Source: Anaerolineales bacterium (lineage in GTDB: Bacteria; Chloroflexota; Anaerolineae; 4572-78; J111). Taken from it: DNA of 21,796 nt. Each line of letters begins with the position of its first letter. Position 1 is the stretch's first letter. The position numbers were made by a program, and so were the translations under genes. The stretch spans positions 1 through 21,796 of the forward strand of contig JAAUSP010000057.1 of assembly GCA_012032575.1 (NCBI GenBank). The letters run 5' to 3'. The notes beneath the pieces are model-generated. The model searched no databases and was not told the origin of the DNA. It was given only the letters and a program-made list of their open reading frames with translations. This document shows positions 14,168 to 21,510 of the stretch, piece by piece.

Positions 14168-15187
14168 TCAACCGGCCAGGGGCAATTCGACCGGACGGGC
14201 TTCGTGGTAAGATTGGGTGGCGGCCAGCGCAATTTCCAGGGCAGCACGGGCATCCTGACCACTGACCACCGGCGCTTGATCGGCCCGAACCCGCTCGACA
14301 AAATCCTGGGCCTGGGCCAGATAGGCCTCGCCAAAACGCTCCATCAGATAGGGAACCATATCGTGGCTGATGCCCTGGCGGGTCAGCACCAGCACCGGTG
14401 TTTGCCGGTAATAGCCAATCTGCACCCCGCCGGTTGTGCCCAGCACTTCCGTCCTGATGTCGTAACCATACAAGGCATTGCGGCTAACCTCGACATTGCC
14501 CAGGGTGCCGTTTTTGAACAGCATATTGACCACCGCATTGTCAATATCGCCCACCGTGTTGAGTTGGGGAAAGGCCAGCGTGCCGCCCTCGGTGTAAACC
14601 CGCTTGACCTCATCGCCCATCAGCCAGCGTCCCAGATCAAAATCGTGGATGGCCATATCCAGGATCAGGCCGCCGCTGACGCTGGGCCGGGCGTATTCCA
14701 GGTCGGGGCAGAAGGGATCCCGCCCAATGGATTTGAATGTGACTGGCTGACCGATAGCTCCGACCTCGATCTGTTTTTGGGCGGCCACGTAGCCGGCATC
14801 AAAGCGGCGCATAAAACCGGCCTGAAACATCACCCCATTTTCGGCAATTGCCGCCAGCATGGCGTCGGTATCTTCAAGGGTCAAAGCCACCGGCTTTTCG
14901 CAGAAGATAGCTTTGCCCGCCTCCGCCGCCGCGATGACCACTTCACGGTGGGTGCTGGTGGGCGAAATAACAAAAACTGCCTTGATCTCCGGGTTAGCCA
15001 AAACATCCCGATAATCGGTTGACCAGAAAACGCCTGTTAACTCCGCCGCAAAAGCCCGCGCCCGTTCAGCCATAGCATCGGCCACCGCCACAATCCTGGC
15101 CTGGGGAATCCGTCCGGCCAAATGCCGGGCATACACCTGCCCCATTCGACCCAACCCAATGATGCCCACCGGCAGTTTAGCGTTCAT
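14168..15187 (-). CDS. Gfo/Idh/MocA oxidoreductase, inositol 2-dehydrogenase-like (paralogue 1)
   Basis: A 339-residue NAD(P)-dependent dehydrogenase. Its Rossmann motif is Gly-Leu-Gly-Arg-Met-Gly (11-16). Catalytic Lys98 is in Cys-Glu-Lys-Pro-Val, and Asp177 and His181 are in Leu-Asp-Met-Ala-Ile-His-Asp-Phe-Asp, with the same spacing as Lys97/Asp172/His176 of Bacillus IolG. The protein resembles the second IolG-like gene (19221-20234) along its length but diverges in the substrate-facing loop (Arg-Asp-Pro-Phe-Cys-Pro-Asp-Leu-Glu-Tyr). It could oxidise a different inositol isomer, such as scyllo- or chiro-inositol, or provide an isomerisation step. I prefer the Met at 15187, which has GGAG upstream; an ATG 27 nt further upstream lacks homology and sits across that site. 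It lies after the pentapeptide gene and before the iolM operator. Confidence 0.8.
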   Translation of the reverse strand: MNAKLPVGIIGLGRMGQVYARHLAGRIPQARIVAVADAMAERARAFAAELTGVFWSTDYRDVLANPEIKAVFVISPTSTHREVVIAAAEAGKAIFCEKPVALTLEDTDAMLAAIAENGVMFQAGFMRRFDAGYVAAQKQIEVGAIGQPVTFKSIGRDPFCPDLEYARPSVSGGLILDMAIHDFDLGRWLMGDEVKRVYTEGGTLAFPQLNTVGDIDNAVVNMLFKNGTLGNVEVSRNALYGYDIRTEVLGTTGGVQIGYYRQTPVLVLTRQGISHDMVPYLMERFGEAYLAQAQDFVERVRADQAPVVSGQDARAALEIALAATQSYHEARPVELPLAG

Positions 15188-15217
15188 TCCTACTATTCTC
15201 CAAATTAAGACCAAGTT

Positions 15218-15281
15218 GGAACTGAGGGAACTGAGGGAATTAAAGAGTCATTCAGTGCCCTCAATCCCTTTAGTTCCCTAT
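15218..15281. repeat. Nonamer inverted repeat (GGGAACTGA family)
   Basis: Left: GGAACTGAG, GGAACTGAG, GGAATTAAA (15218-15244). Right, on the minus strand: AGGGAACTA, AAGGGATTG, AGGGCACTG (about 15253-15280). The period is 9 nt rather than 7. The right side begins immediately after the stop codon of the pentapeptide gene. It is the same family as 17819-17869. Confidence 0.75.
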
Positions 15282-15844
15282 TCATAAATATCCCCGTTGG
15301 GCTTCATCGCCCCGCGCAGATGGACGTTGCTCAAATCGGCCCCTTCCAGGTTGGCCTCGAACAGGTTGGCCCCGCGCAGGTGCGCTCCTTCCAGGGTCAC
15401 ATTAGCCAGGTTAGCCCCCTTGAGCACCGCTTTGAGCAGTATGACTTCGGTGAGATTAGCCTGGCTCAGGTTGGCTTCGGTTAGATGCGCTTCCCGTAAG
15501 TTAACCTCAAGCAGATTGGCCTGTTCCAAATTGGCATAATTAAGCTGTCCCTGGCGCAAATTGGCTTTGGTCAGGTTAGCCTGGCTCAAATTAGCGTAAC
15601 TCAAGTTGGCCTCGCTGAGATTGGCCTCGGTCAGCAAGGCACCGGTCAAATTGGCGCCGGCCAGGTTGGCACCGGCCAGGTTGGCACCGGCCAGATTGGC
15701 CTGGCTCAGATTAGCTTCACTCAAATCAGCGCCGCTCAGGTTGGCACCTTTCAAATAAGCGCCGCTCAGGTCACAACCGGCCAGCCAGAGCGGTCTGGGC
15801 CGGTTCAGCAAATCATAGATTTGCGCGGATGTTAACTCGGCCAT
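15278..15844 (-). CDS. Pentapeptide-repeat protein
   Basis: A 188-residue protein made almost entirely of Ala-[Asn/Asp]-Leu-x-x pentapeptides from about residue 22 to 180, which fold as a right-handed quadrilateral beta-helix. A short N-terminal Leu-Thr-Ser-Ala-Gln-Ile-Tyr-Asp-Leu-Leu segment (4-13) precedes it. Near-identical Gly-Ala-Asn-Leu-Ala units (about residues 50-67) show recent repeat expansion, reflected as a DNA tandem repeat around 15650-15710. It begins 12 nt after the transporter ATPase stop and has a GGGGGA ribosome site, so it is co-transcribed with the importer. The biochemical role is unknown; relatives act as scaffolds or DNA mimics, and nothing here indicates which. Confidence 0.85.
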   Translation of the reverse strand: MAELTSAQIYDLLNRPRPLWLAGCDLSGAYLKGANLSGADLSEANLSQANLAGANLAGANLAGANLTGALLTEANLSEANLSYANLSQANLTKANLRQGQLNYANLEQANLLEVNLREAHLTEANLSQANLTEVILLKAVLKGANLANVTLEGAHLRGANLFEANLEGADLSNVHLRGAMKPNGDIYE

Positions 15845-15856
15845 GCCGTTTTCCCC

Positions 15857-16750
15857 CTATTCTTCCAGACCATGCGAGAATACTTCTTCGCTTTCCTCCA
15901 ATGCCTGGGCCAGATGCCGTTCAGCTTGGCCTGCCCCCGCCCCGACCTCTGAGTCGGTGCGAGCAAACTCGGCCAGCTCATGGCTCAAAGCGTCTAACTC
16001 ATCAGCGCCAGACATCATTCTCACCATCTCGTCACGGGCTAACTCGGCTTTGGTAAAGGTGCCAAAAGTGCGGCCCCGCTTCAGGATGGTAAATCTATCG
16101 CCTACAGCATAAGCGTGGTGCGGATTGTGCGTAATCAGAATGACCCCCAAATTTCGAGACTTCGCCTGGGCGACATAACGGAGTACGGTCCCGGCCTGCT
16201 TGACTCCCAGTGCCGCCGTTGGCTCATCCAAAATTAACACCTTCGCCCCAAAATAAACAGCACGGGCAATAGCCACACATTGACGCTCACCGCCGGAAAG
16301 GGTGCCGACGGGTTGGGAGGGGTCGCGCACATCAATCCCCATTTTGAGCATCTCTTCCCGCGCCACGCGGTCAGAAAATTTGACATCATAGCGTTTGAAC
16401 GGCCCCCAGCCTTCTCTGACCGGCTCCGAACCGAGGAAGAAGTTGCGCGAGATACTCATCAGCGGGATCATCGCCAGGTCTTGATACACGGTGGCAATAC
16501 CCCGATCCAGTGCGTCGCGGGGAGAATTGAAATGAACTTCCCGACCTTCAACCAGATATTGGCCTTCGTCGGGCCGATGAACCCCGGAGAGGGTCTTGAT
16601 AAGCGTAGACTTGCCCGCGCCGTTATCACCCAACAAACACATCACTTCGCCGGCCCGCACCGCCATCGAAACATCGCTGAGGGCGATGACGCTGCCAAAA
16701 TATTTGGAAATATTTCTGATCTCAATGAGAGGCGTTTCATTTTGACTCAT
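15857..16750 (-). CDS. ABC sugar importer ATPase, single-domain FrcA-like, with C-terminal extension
   Basis: A 297-residue ATP-binding subunit with one nucleotide-binding domain, unlike the two-domain RbsA type. Walker A is Gly-Asp-Asn-Gly-Ala-Gly-Lys-Ser-Thr (41-49), the Q-loop is Gln90, the signature is Leu-Ser-Gly-Gly-Glu (151-155), Walker B is Val-Leu-Ile-Leu-Asp-Glu-Pro (171-177), and the switch His is His208 (Ile-Thr-His-Asn). After the usual end of the domain (Met-Met-Ser-Gly, about 248) there is an acidic, probably helical tail of ~50 residues. The ATG overlaps the permease stop in ATGA (16747-16750), so the two are translationally coupled. With the neighbouring inositol dehydrogenases, myo-inositol is the likely cargo. 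Confidence 0.9.
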   Translation of the reverse strand: MSQNETPLIEIRNISKYFGSVIALSDVSMAVRAGEVMCLLGDNGAGKSTLIKTLSGVHRPDEGQYLVEGREVHFNSPRDALDRGIATVYQDLAMIPLMSISRNFFLGSEPVREGWGPFKRYDVKFSDRVAREEMLKMGIDVRDPSQPVGTLSGGERQCVAIARAVYFGAKVLILDEPTAALGVKQAGTVLRYVAQAKSRNLGVILITHNPHHAYAVGDRFTILKRGRTFGTFTKAELARDEMVRMMSGADELDALSHELAEFARTDSEVGAGAGQAERHLAQALEESEEVFSHGLEE

Positions 16751-17799
16751 CTGCGTGATGCCTCCGCTCGTCGTCTGATGTAATTGTTAACCAACACCGC
16801 GATGACCAGCATCGCCCCCATAAAAACCTGGAACCAGTCGGCATCAACCCCGGCAAAAACAATGCCCTGGCGGACCATGCCAAAGATGAGCGCGCCCAGA
16901 GCCGCCCCAATGACCGAGCCGTAACCGCCGGTCAACAAATTGCCGCCGATGACCGCGCCAATAATGGCCAGAAACTCCTGCTGCTCGCCGCGCAGCACGT
17001 CGGCCGATTTGACGCTGGAAACCTGGATGGTTGCCACCAGCCAGGCGGCAAAGGCGGTAGTCATAAACAGGCCGATTTTTAGCCGGTCAACCGGCACGCC
17101 CACATTGCGGGCAGCCTCGGCCGCGCCGCCGGCCCCAAAAATCCAGTTGCCTACCTGCGTCCGCAGCAAAAGCCACGTCCCCACAGCAATGATGCCAAAC
17201 CACCACAAGATGGAAACTGAGAAATTAGCCCCGGCAATCCGAATATCATAAGCAAAAATGGCTCTCAGAATTTCGTAGCCGGCCAGGTCATCCAGGCCCC
17301 CCACCTGGGTGCGGCCGGTAATCATGCGGGTGAAACCGATGGTCGCCCCGCGCACAATGAATAAACTGCCCAAAGTAATGATAAAAGAGGGCAGCTTGGT
17401 TTTGACAACCATGTAGCCATTGAAGAAACCAACTGCCAGAGACAGCACCAGGGCTATCAGCGCGGCTACCGGCAAAGACAGTCCCAATTCCGTACCGAGG
17501 ATGGCAATTGTTACCCCGGCCATGCCGATGATTGAGCCGATGGACAGATCGAACTCACCCCCTATCATCAGTAGGGCCACCGCTACCGATAGAATCCCCA
17601 GGTGCGATGAAACCTCCAAATAGCTGGCTGTACCCCTTATGCTTAAGAACCCTCTGGAAGCGGCGATGGCAAAGAAGAGCCAAACTACAATAGCTCCGGC
17701 CAGCGCACCAAATTCAGGCCGGCTGAACAGGCGTTTCGTGAGGCTCGCGTGGACCAGACGCTCGTCTTGCCTTTCTGTTGCGACACTTGTTGATGCCAT
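16747..17799 (-). CDS. ABC sugar importer permease, RbsC family
   Basis: A 350-residue membrane protein of the ribose/inositol-type permease family with about 9-10 helices. The conserved [11 protein letters not shown] segment (79-89) and [14 protein letters not shown] near the C-terminus (about 291-304) identify the family. GGAGA lies before the ATG. It forms the membrane channel for the binding protein encoded upstream and pairs with the ATPase encoded downstream. A terminator-like hairpin in the 126-bp gap upstream probably lowers its expression relative to the binding protein. Confidence 0.9.
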   Translation of the reverse strand: MASTSVATERQDERLVHASLTKRLFSRPEFGALAGAIVVWLFFAIAASRGFLSIRGTASYLEVSSHLGILSVAVALLMIGGEFDLSIGSIIGMAGVTIAILGTELGLSLPVAALIALVLSLAVGFFNGYMVVKTKLPSFIITLGSLFIVRGATIGFTRMITGRTQVGGLDDLAGYEILRAIFAYDIRIAGANFSVSILWWFGIIAVGTWLLLRTQVGNWIFGAGGAAEAARNVGVPVDRLKIGLFMTTAFAAWLVATIQVSSVKSADVLRGEQQEFLAIIGAVIGGNLLTGGYGSVIGAALGALIFGMVRQGIVFAGVDADWFQVFMGAMLVIAVLVNNYIRRRAEASRR

Positions 17800-17818
17800 G
17801 TAACTCTCCTTAAAAGCA

Positions 17819-17869
17819 GGGAACTGAAGGAACTGAGGGAACGAAAGGAATTTCCAAGTTCCCTCAGTT
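17819..17869. repeat. Nonamer inverted repeat between binding protein and permease genes
   Basis: GGGAACTGA, AGGAACTGA, GGGAACGAA (17819-17845) face GTTCCCTCAGTT (17858-17869). AACTGAGGGAAC (17831-17842) pairs perfectly with 17858-17869. Same family as 15218-15281. Confidence 0.8.
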
Positions 17870-17883
17870 TCTCAATTTTTTAC

Positions 17884-17917
17884 AAAGGCCGGGGTATTAT
17901 GCAACACCCCGGCCTTT
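17884..17917 (-). terminator. Hairpin terminator/attenuator after the binding-protein gene
   Basis: AAAGGCCGGGGT (17884-17895) and ACCCCGGCCTTT (17906-17917) form a 12-bp GC-rich stem followed by T-rich sequence, 8 bp after the binding-protein stop. Such hairpins commonly let the binding protein be made in excess over the membrane subunits. Confidence 0.8.
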
Positions 17918-17925
17918 TCGATCAA

Positions 17926-19029
17926 TTAGCGGGTTCCCGCAGCGCTCAGGTCAATAACCTGGGCCGCATTGTCGGCGGTCACAAAGCCAGGCCCGGTCAG
18001 CAGCACATCGCTGCCGACGGTGTTGAGGTTCTCTTTGTAGAGAGTTAACAGAACGATGGGCAGATAACCTTGCAGATACTGCTGCTGGTCAATGGCAAAC
18101 AGCATGTTACCGTCGCGCACCGCTTCCAGCACTTCGGGCGAGAGGTCAAAAGTGGCCAGGAGAATCTCACCCACCAAACCTTCGTCTTCCAAAGCGGCCA
18201 GTGCCGGGGCAGCGCCGGTGGGGCCGAGGGTCAGGATGCTGTCAACATCAGGATTGGCAGTCAGGGCCGCGGCAATTGCTTCCTGAGAGCTGGTGGGGTC
18301 GGCCAGATCAACCGCCAGCACTTCCACGGTGCCGCCGGCTTCAGTCATAGCATCGGTAAAGCCTTCGCAGCGCAGGTCAAGGGCCGCATTACCGACTTCC
18401 TGGTTGACACACAGCGAGGTGGTCGCGCCCGCTTCGGCCATGCGCTGGCCGCCGCCAAAACCGGCCTCATACTCAGTCTGGCCGACGTGGGTAACGATGC
18501 CCAAATCCTTGGCCACATCACTGCCGGAGTTCATTGAGACAACCGGAATACCGGCATCAACCGCCGCCATAATGGAATCGCTCAGAGCGTCGGCATCGGG
18601 GATAGAAACTACCAGGCCATCCGGCTCAGAGGCTACGGCCGCATCAATCAACTGGGACATGGCTACCATATCGAAGGTGCCCGGCGCTTGATATTCGACC
18701 GTTACGCGCATATCATTGGCCGCAGCGTCAACGCCGTTCTTAACTACGGACCAGAACGGGTCAGAAGCCTGGCCGTGGCTGACCACCACAAAGCGGAGCG
18801 GACGCATTGCCATTTCCATCATCTCTGTGCCGGCCTCAGCTTCGTCTGTAGCTTCTTCCATCGCTTCTTCCGTGGCTTCTTCGGTAGCATCCTGATACAA
18901 GGCCACTACTTCCTGTCCTGCCGGCTGGCCGGAAGCCGCAGACACACTTTGGGCAATAGCCCCCCAGGAGACGCTGATCAGCGCCAGAACACACAAGGTC
19001 GCCAAAATGACAAATAACCTGTTTTTCAC
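17926..19029 (-). CDS. Periplasmic-type sugar (probably inositol) binding protein of the ABC importer
   Basis: A 367-residue type I substrate-binding protein of the ribose-binding/LacI fold. I choose the GTG at 19027-19029 because GGAGGAG precedes it; an upstream ATG at 19053 has no such site. A Sec signal peptide occupies residues ~1-30 (Lys-Asn-Arg, then a hydrophobic core, then Ala-x-Ala-like ends) and I see no lipobox. A low-complexity acidic linker rich in Glu-Ala-Thr-Glu follows (about 45-68). The mature domain starts with Leu-Arg-Phe-Val-Val-Val-Ser-His-Gly and includes [19 protein letters not shown] and Gln-Gln-Gln-Tyr-Leu-Gln-Gly-Tyr, characteristic of this family. The cargo is inferred from the neighbouring inositol genes. 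Confidence 0.88.
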   Translation of the reverse strand: MKNRLFVILATLCVLALISVSWGAIAQSVSAASGQPAGQEVVALYQDATEEATEEAMEEATDEAEAGTEMMEMAMRPLRFVVVSHGQASDPFWSVVKNGVDAAANDMRVTVEYQAPGTFDMVAMSQLIDAAVASEPDGLVVSIPDADALSDSIMAAVDAGIPVVSMNSGSDVAKDLGIVTHVGQTEYEAGFGGGQRMAEAGATTSLCVNQEVGNAALDLRCEGFTDAMTEAGGTVEVLAVDLADPTSSQEAIAAALTANPDVDSILTLGPTGAAPALAALEDEGLVGEILLATFDLSPEVLEAVRDGNMLFAIDQQQYLQGYLPIVLLTLYKENLNTVGSDVLLTGPGFVTADNAAQVIDLSAAGTR

Positions 19030-19075
19030 TGTAATCTCCTCCACATTGAACAAAGTTTGTTTTTTGATGAACTTT

Positions 19076-19103
19076 GAGATTTCCGCTGAAGCCAGGAAAT
19101 CCC
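19076..19103. promoter_or_regulatory. Leader hairpin upstream of the binding-protein gene
   Basis: GAGATTTCC (19076-19084) and GGAAATCCC (19095-19103) can pair over 9 bp (one G-U on the minus-strand RNA) about 50 nt before the binding-protein start, within the 191-bp gap after iolG. Further upstream in the leader an AGAGGAGG sequence on the minus strand lacks a following start codon. No clear promoter was found here. Confidence 0.3.
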
Positions 19104-19220
19104 CGCTACCAAGAGTTTACTTTCTCAATCAAGTTGGCAGTTTTTGTGCCGTTCCTCCTCTCTTTGTCATCGAATTGAAAAACAGCAAGTTTTCGACTAA
19201 CTATAACCTACTGTTTGTTC

Positions 19221-20234
19221 TCAAATTTCGCTCAATTTTACCGGCCGGTTTTCCCGATACGATTTTCCGGCAGCCAGGCCCATCACCACCGGAATCCGGC
19301 CATCCAGGCCGGTAACCGGCGGCGCAGTATCTTGCGCGATGGCTGAGACAAAAGCTTTCATCTCGGCCACATAAGCTTCGGTGTAGCGTTCCAGGAAGAA
19401 ATAGAGCGGCAAGGCTGACTGAACACCCTCGGCATTGCTGTAAACGGCATTATGAGGGGTATTGTTGGCTACCACAATCACCCCGTCCGAACCAAACACC
19501 TCCACCCGCTGGTCGTATCCATAGACGGCCCGGCGGCTGTTATCAATGGTTCCAATCGCGCCGTTAGCGTAGCGCAGCGTCACCATAGCGGTATCAATAT
19601 CACCGGCTTGCCCAATGGCCGGGTCAACCAGCACGGCCCCGGCAGCAAAAATTTCAGTCACCTCGCTGCCGATCAGGTAACGGGCCATATCAAAATCGTG
19701 GATGGTCATATCGAGGAAGATGCCGCCGGAAACTTTGACGTACTCAAGCGGTGGCGGGGCGGGGTCGCGGCTGCTAATGCGGACCAGGTGAGGTGCGCCG
19801 ATTTTGCCCGCAGCGACCATATCGCGTGCCTGTTTGAAGTTGGGGTCAAAGCGGCGATTGAAACCGATTTGCAATTTCACCCCAGACTGTTCAACCGCGG
19901 CCAGCGCCGCATCAATAACCTTCAGGTCAAGCGCAATAGGTTTTTCACAAAAGATGTGTTTGCCGGCGGCGGCGGCTTCGCTGATGAATTGGGCGTGGGT
20001 ATCGGTGCTGGAGCAGATGATAACCGCTTCGATATCCGGGTTATCCAAAATAGCTCGATGATCTTTGCCGGCGGTGGGGATATTAAAATCGGCGGCGCAT
20101 TTTTGGGCAGCTTCTAAAAAAACATCCGAAACAGCCAAAACCTGCACTTCAGGAATACGATACGCCAGGTTTTCGGCGTGGACACGGCCAATTCGACCGG
20201 CGCCAATAATACCAACGTTGATCTTCGCAGTCAT
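19221..20234 (-). CDS. iolG: myo-Inositol 2-dehydrogenase (Gfo/Idh/MocA family, paralogue 2)
   Basis: A 337-residue NAD-dependent dehydrogenase that would oxidise myo-inositol to 2-keto-myo-inositol (scyllo-inosose), the first pathway step. The nucleotide motif Gly-Ala-Gly-Arg-Ile-Gly (11-16) is at the N-terminus. Lys98 in Cys-Glu-Lys-Pro, Asp175 and His179 in Leu-Asp-Met-Thr-Ile-His-Asp-Phe-Asp reproduce the catalytic set of Bacillus IolG. Asn-Arg-Arg-Phe-Asp-Pro (126-131) is also typical. I choose ATG 20232-20234 because GGAGG (20246-20250) is 11 nt upstream; the TTG three codons earlier is only 2 nt from that site. It directly follows the LacI gene and precedes the importer, forming a regulator-enzyme-importer operon. 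Confidence 0.85.
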   Translation of the reverse strand: MTAKINVGIIGAGRIGRVHAENLAYRIPEVQVLAVSDVFLEAAQKCAADFNIPTAGKDHRAILDNPDIEAVIICSSTDTHAQFISEAAAAGKHIFCEKPIALDLKVIDAALAAVEQSGVKLQIGFNRRFDPNFKQARDMVAAGKIGAPHLVRISSRDPAPPPLEYVKVSGGIFLDMTIHDFDMARYLIGSEVTEIFAAGAVLVDPAIGQAGDIDTAMVTLRYANGAIGTIDNSRRAVYGYDQRVEVFGSDGVIVVANNTPHNAVYSNAEGVQSALPLYFFLERYTEAYVAEMKAFVSAIAQDTAPPVTGLDGRIPVVMGLAAGKSYRENRPVKLSEI

Positions 20235-20273
20235 CTCTGACAAACCCTCCTTTGGGAAATTTACAGGCGCGTT

Positions 20274-21278
20274 TTATGGGTTTACGTTTTGTTGGGTCGA
20301 CTCACGTACCATCAAGTCACACGGCAGAATTTGGTCCTGCACATCTTGTCCTTCAAGCAGTTCCAGAGTCATGGTCATCGCCAGTTGTCCAAGTTTGAAG
20401 CGAGGTTGATGGATCGTGGTGAGGGAAGGAGTAGTATACAAGGCTGGTTCAATATCGTCAAAACCAATGATACTCAACTCCTGGGGTACGGCGAGGCCCT
20501 GTTGATGACACGCCAGGAGCAGCCCAATAGCGATCAAATCATTGTAACAGAAAACAGCCGTAGCCTGGGCAGCCAGCATTGTTTCCAGACCGGCCCGGCC
20601 CCGTTCCAAATCACTACCGGCTTCCGGCGAGACAATCAGCATCGGATCGGAAGTAAGGCCGGCTTGAGTCAAGGCGACACTGTAACCGGCCAGACGCTGG
20701 CCATTCGACTTGGGGCGGTCGGATGCGCCAATGTAGCCAATCCGGCGGTGACCCAGCCGCAACAGATGTTCCGCCGCCAACTGCGCCCCCTGAAAATTGT
20801 CTACCGCTACCGAATACAGGAATTCGCCCTCTTCCTGGTTATTAATCAGCACAATCGGTACTTTTATCTGGTCCAGTTGCGAGCTGTATAAACTCCCCAC
20901 CCGCGAAGAGGTGACGATGATGGCATCTACCCGGCGGCGCTGAAAAGTTTCAACCACCGCCATTTCTTGCTCAGGATTGTTGTGCGAGGTGTTCAGGAAG
21001 ATGCTGTAACCGGCTACCTGAGCAATTTGTTCGGCCCCCTCAACCACCTGGGCAATAAAAGGGTCAGCGATAGTCGTAACAACCATACCGATGGTTTGGG
21101 TACGCCGGGAGAGCAAACTTTGGGCCACCGCGCTGGGGATATAGCCCATTTGCCGGGCCAATTGCTGGATGCGTTCGGTTGTTTCAAAGCTAATAGCTGG
21201 ATTACCGTTGAGCGCCCGTGAGACGGTGGTGTGTGATACGCCGGCAATTTTGGCAATATCCTTGATCGTAACCGGCAC
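20274..21278 (-). CDS. LacI-family transcriptional repressor, probable inositol regulator
   Basis: A 334-residue regulator. The N-terminal helix-turn-helix (Ile-Lys-Asp-Ile-Ala-Lys-Ile-Ala-Gly-Val-Ser-His-Thr-Thr-Val-Ser-Arg-Ala-Leu-Asn, 5-24) and hinge helix (Pro-Ser-Ala-Val-Ala-Gln-Ser-Leu, 48-55) are standard. The rest is a type I periplasmic-binding-like sensor domain (Ile-Gly-Met-Val-Val at 63 to Ile-Gly-Phe-Asp-Asp near 270). The start is GTG (21276-21278) with GGAGGGG before it. A palindromic operator lies 27 bp upstream, directly after the promoter, so it is probably autoregulated. The same palindrome at iolM gives it the two inositol transcription units as targets. The effector is inferred to be inositol or an early keto-inositol. 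Thermotoga IolR is not assumed to be related. Confidence 0.88.
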   Translation of the reverse strand: MPVTIKDIAKIAGVSHTTVSRALNGNPAISFETTERIQQLARQMGYIPSAVAQSLLSRRTQTIGMVVTTIADPFIAQVVEGAEQIAQVAGYSIFLNTSHNNPEQEMAVVETFQRRRVDAIIVTSSRVGSLYSSQLDQIKVPIVLINNQEEGEFLYSVAVDNFQGAQLAAEHLLRLGHRRIGYIGASDRPKSNGQRLAGYSVALTQAGLTSDPMLIVSPEAGSDLERGRAGLETMLAAQATAVFCYNDLIAIGLLLACHQQGLAVPQELSIIGFDDIEPALYTTPSLTTIHQPRFKLGQLAMTMTLELLEGQDVQDQILPCDLMVRESTQQNVNP

Positions 21279-21304
21279 GCTGCCCCTCCAGCTATTAATT
21301 CAAT

Positions 21305-21324
21305 TTATGCACACGTGTGCGTAA
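21305..21324. promoter_or_regulatory. LacI-family operator upstream of the regulator operon
   Basis: TTATGCACACGTGTGCGTAA differs from the iolM operator by one base (A to G near the right end). It shares the perfect GCACACGTGTGC core. It starts about 7 bp downstream of the -10 box of the LacI promoter, a roadblock or initiation-blocking position. Confidence 0.85.
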
Positions 21325-21331
21325 TATCTCT

Positions 21332-21360
21332 ATTTTACTATAATTTAAGGATGTTGTCAA
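21332..21360 (-). promoter_or_regulatory. Strong sigma70-type promoter of the LacI-iolG-importer operon
   Basis: On the minus strand a consensus TTGACA (21360-21355), a 17-bp spacer and TAAAAT (21337-21332) form a near-ideal promoter. The operator follows immediately. Confidence 0.8.
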
Positions 21361-21398
21361 GAGTGAATTTGTTCAGAAAAATAATACGAGGCTCTAAA

Positions 21399-21427
21399 TT
21401 GACTAAAGCCAATCTCGGGTATTTAAT
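21399..21427 (+). promoter_or_regulatory. Sigma70-type promoter for the SulP gene
   Basis: TTGACT (21399-21404), a 17-bp spacer and TTTAAT (21422-21427), 83 bp before the ATG at 21511. It is divergent from the LacI promoter 39 bp away, so the two units share the intergenic region. No operator copy is next to it. Confidence 0.55.
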
Positions 21428-21510
21428 GGGTGAGTCCTTTTCAAAAGCGAAGCCGCTTCAAGTTCCTCCTTCTTATTGAATAACTTAAAAATCAACAGAA
21501 AGATGACCCT

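Noticed and set aside
14141..15022. Plus-strand ORF (293 codons) opposite the first Gfo/Idh gene
   Set aside because: Mirror of a well-supported dehydrogenase; no recognisable domain.
15650..15710. DNA tandem repeat as an independent repeat element
   Set aside because: It is the coding repeat of the pentapeptide protein and in frame with it.
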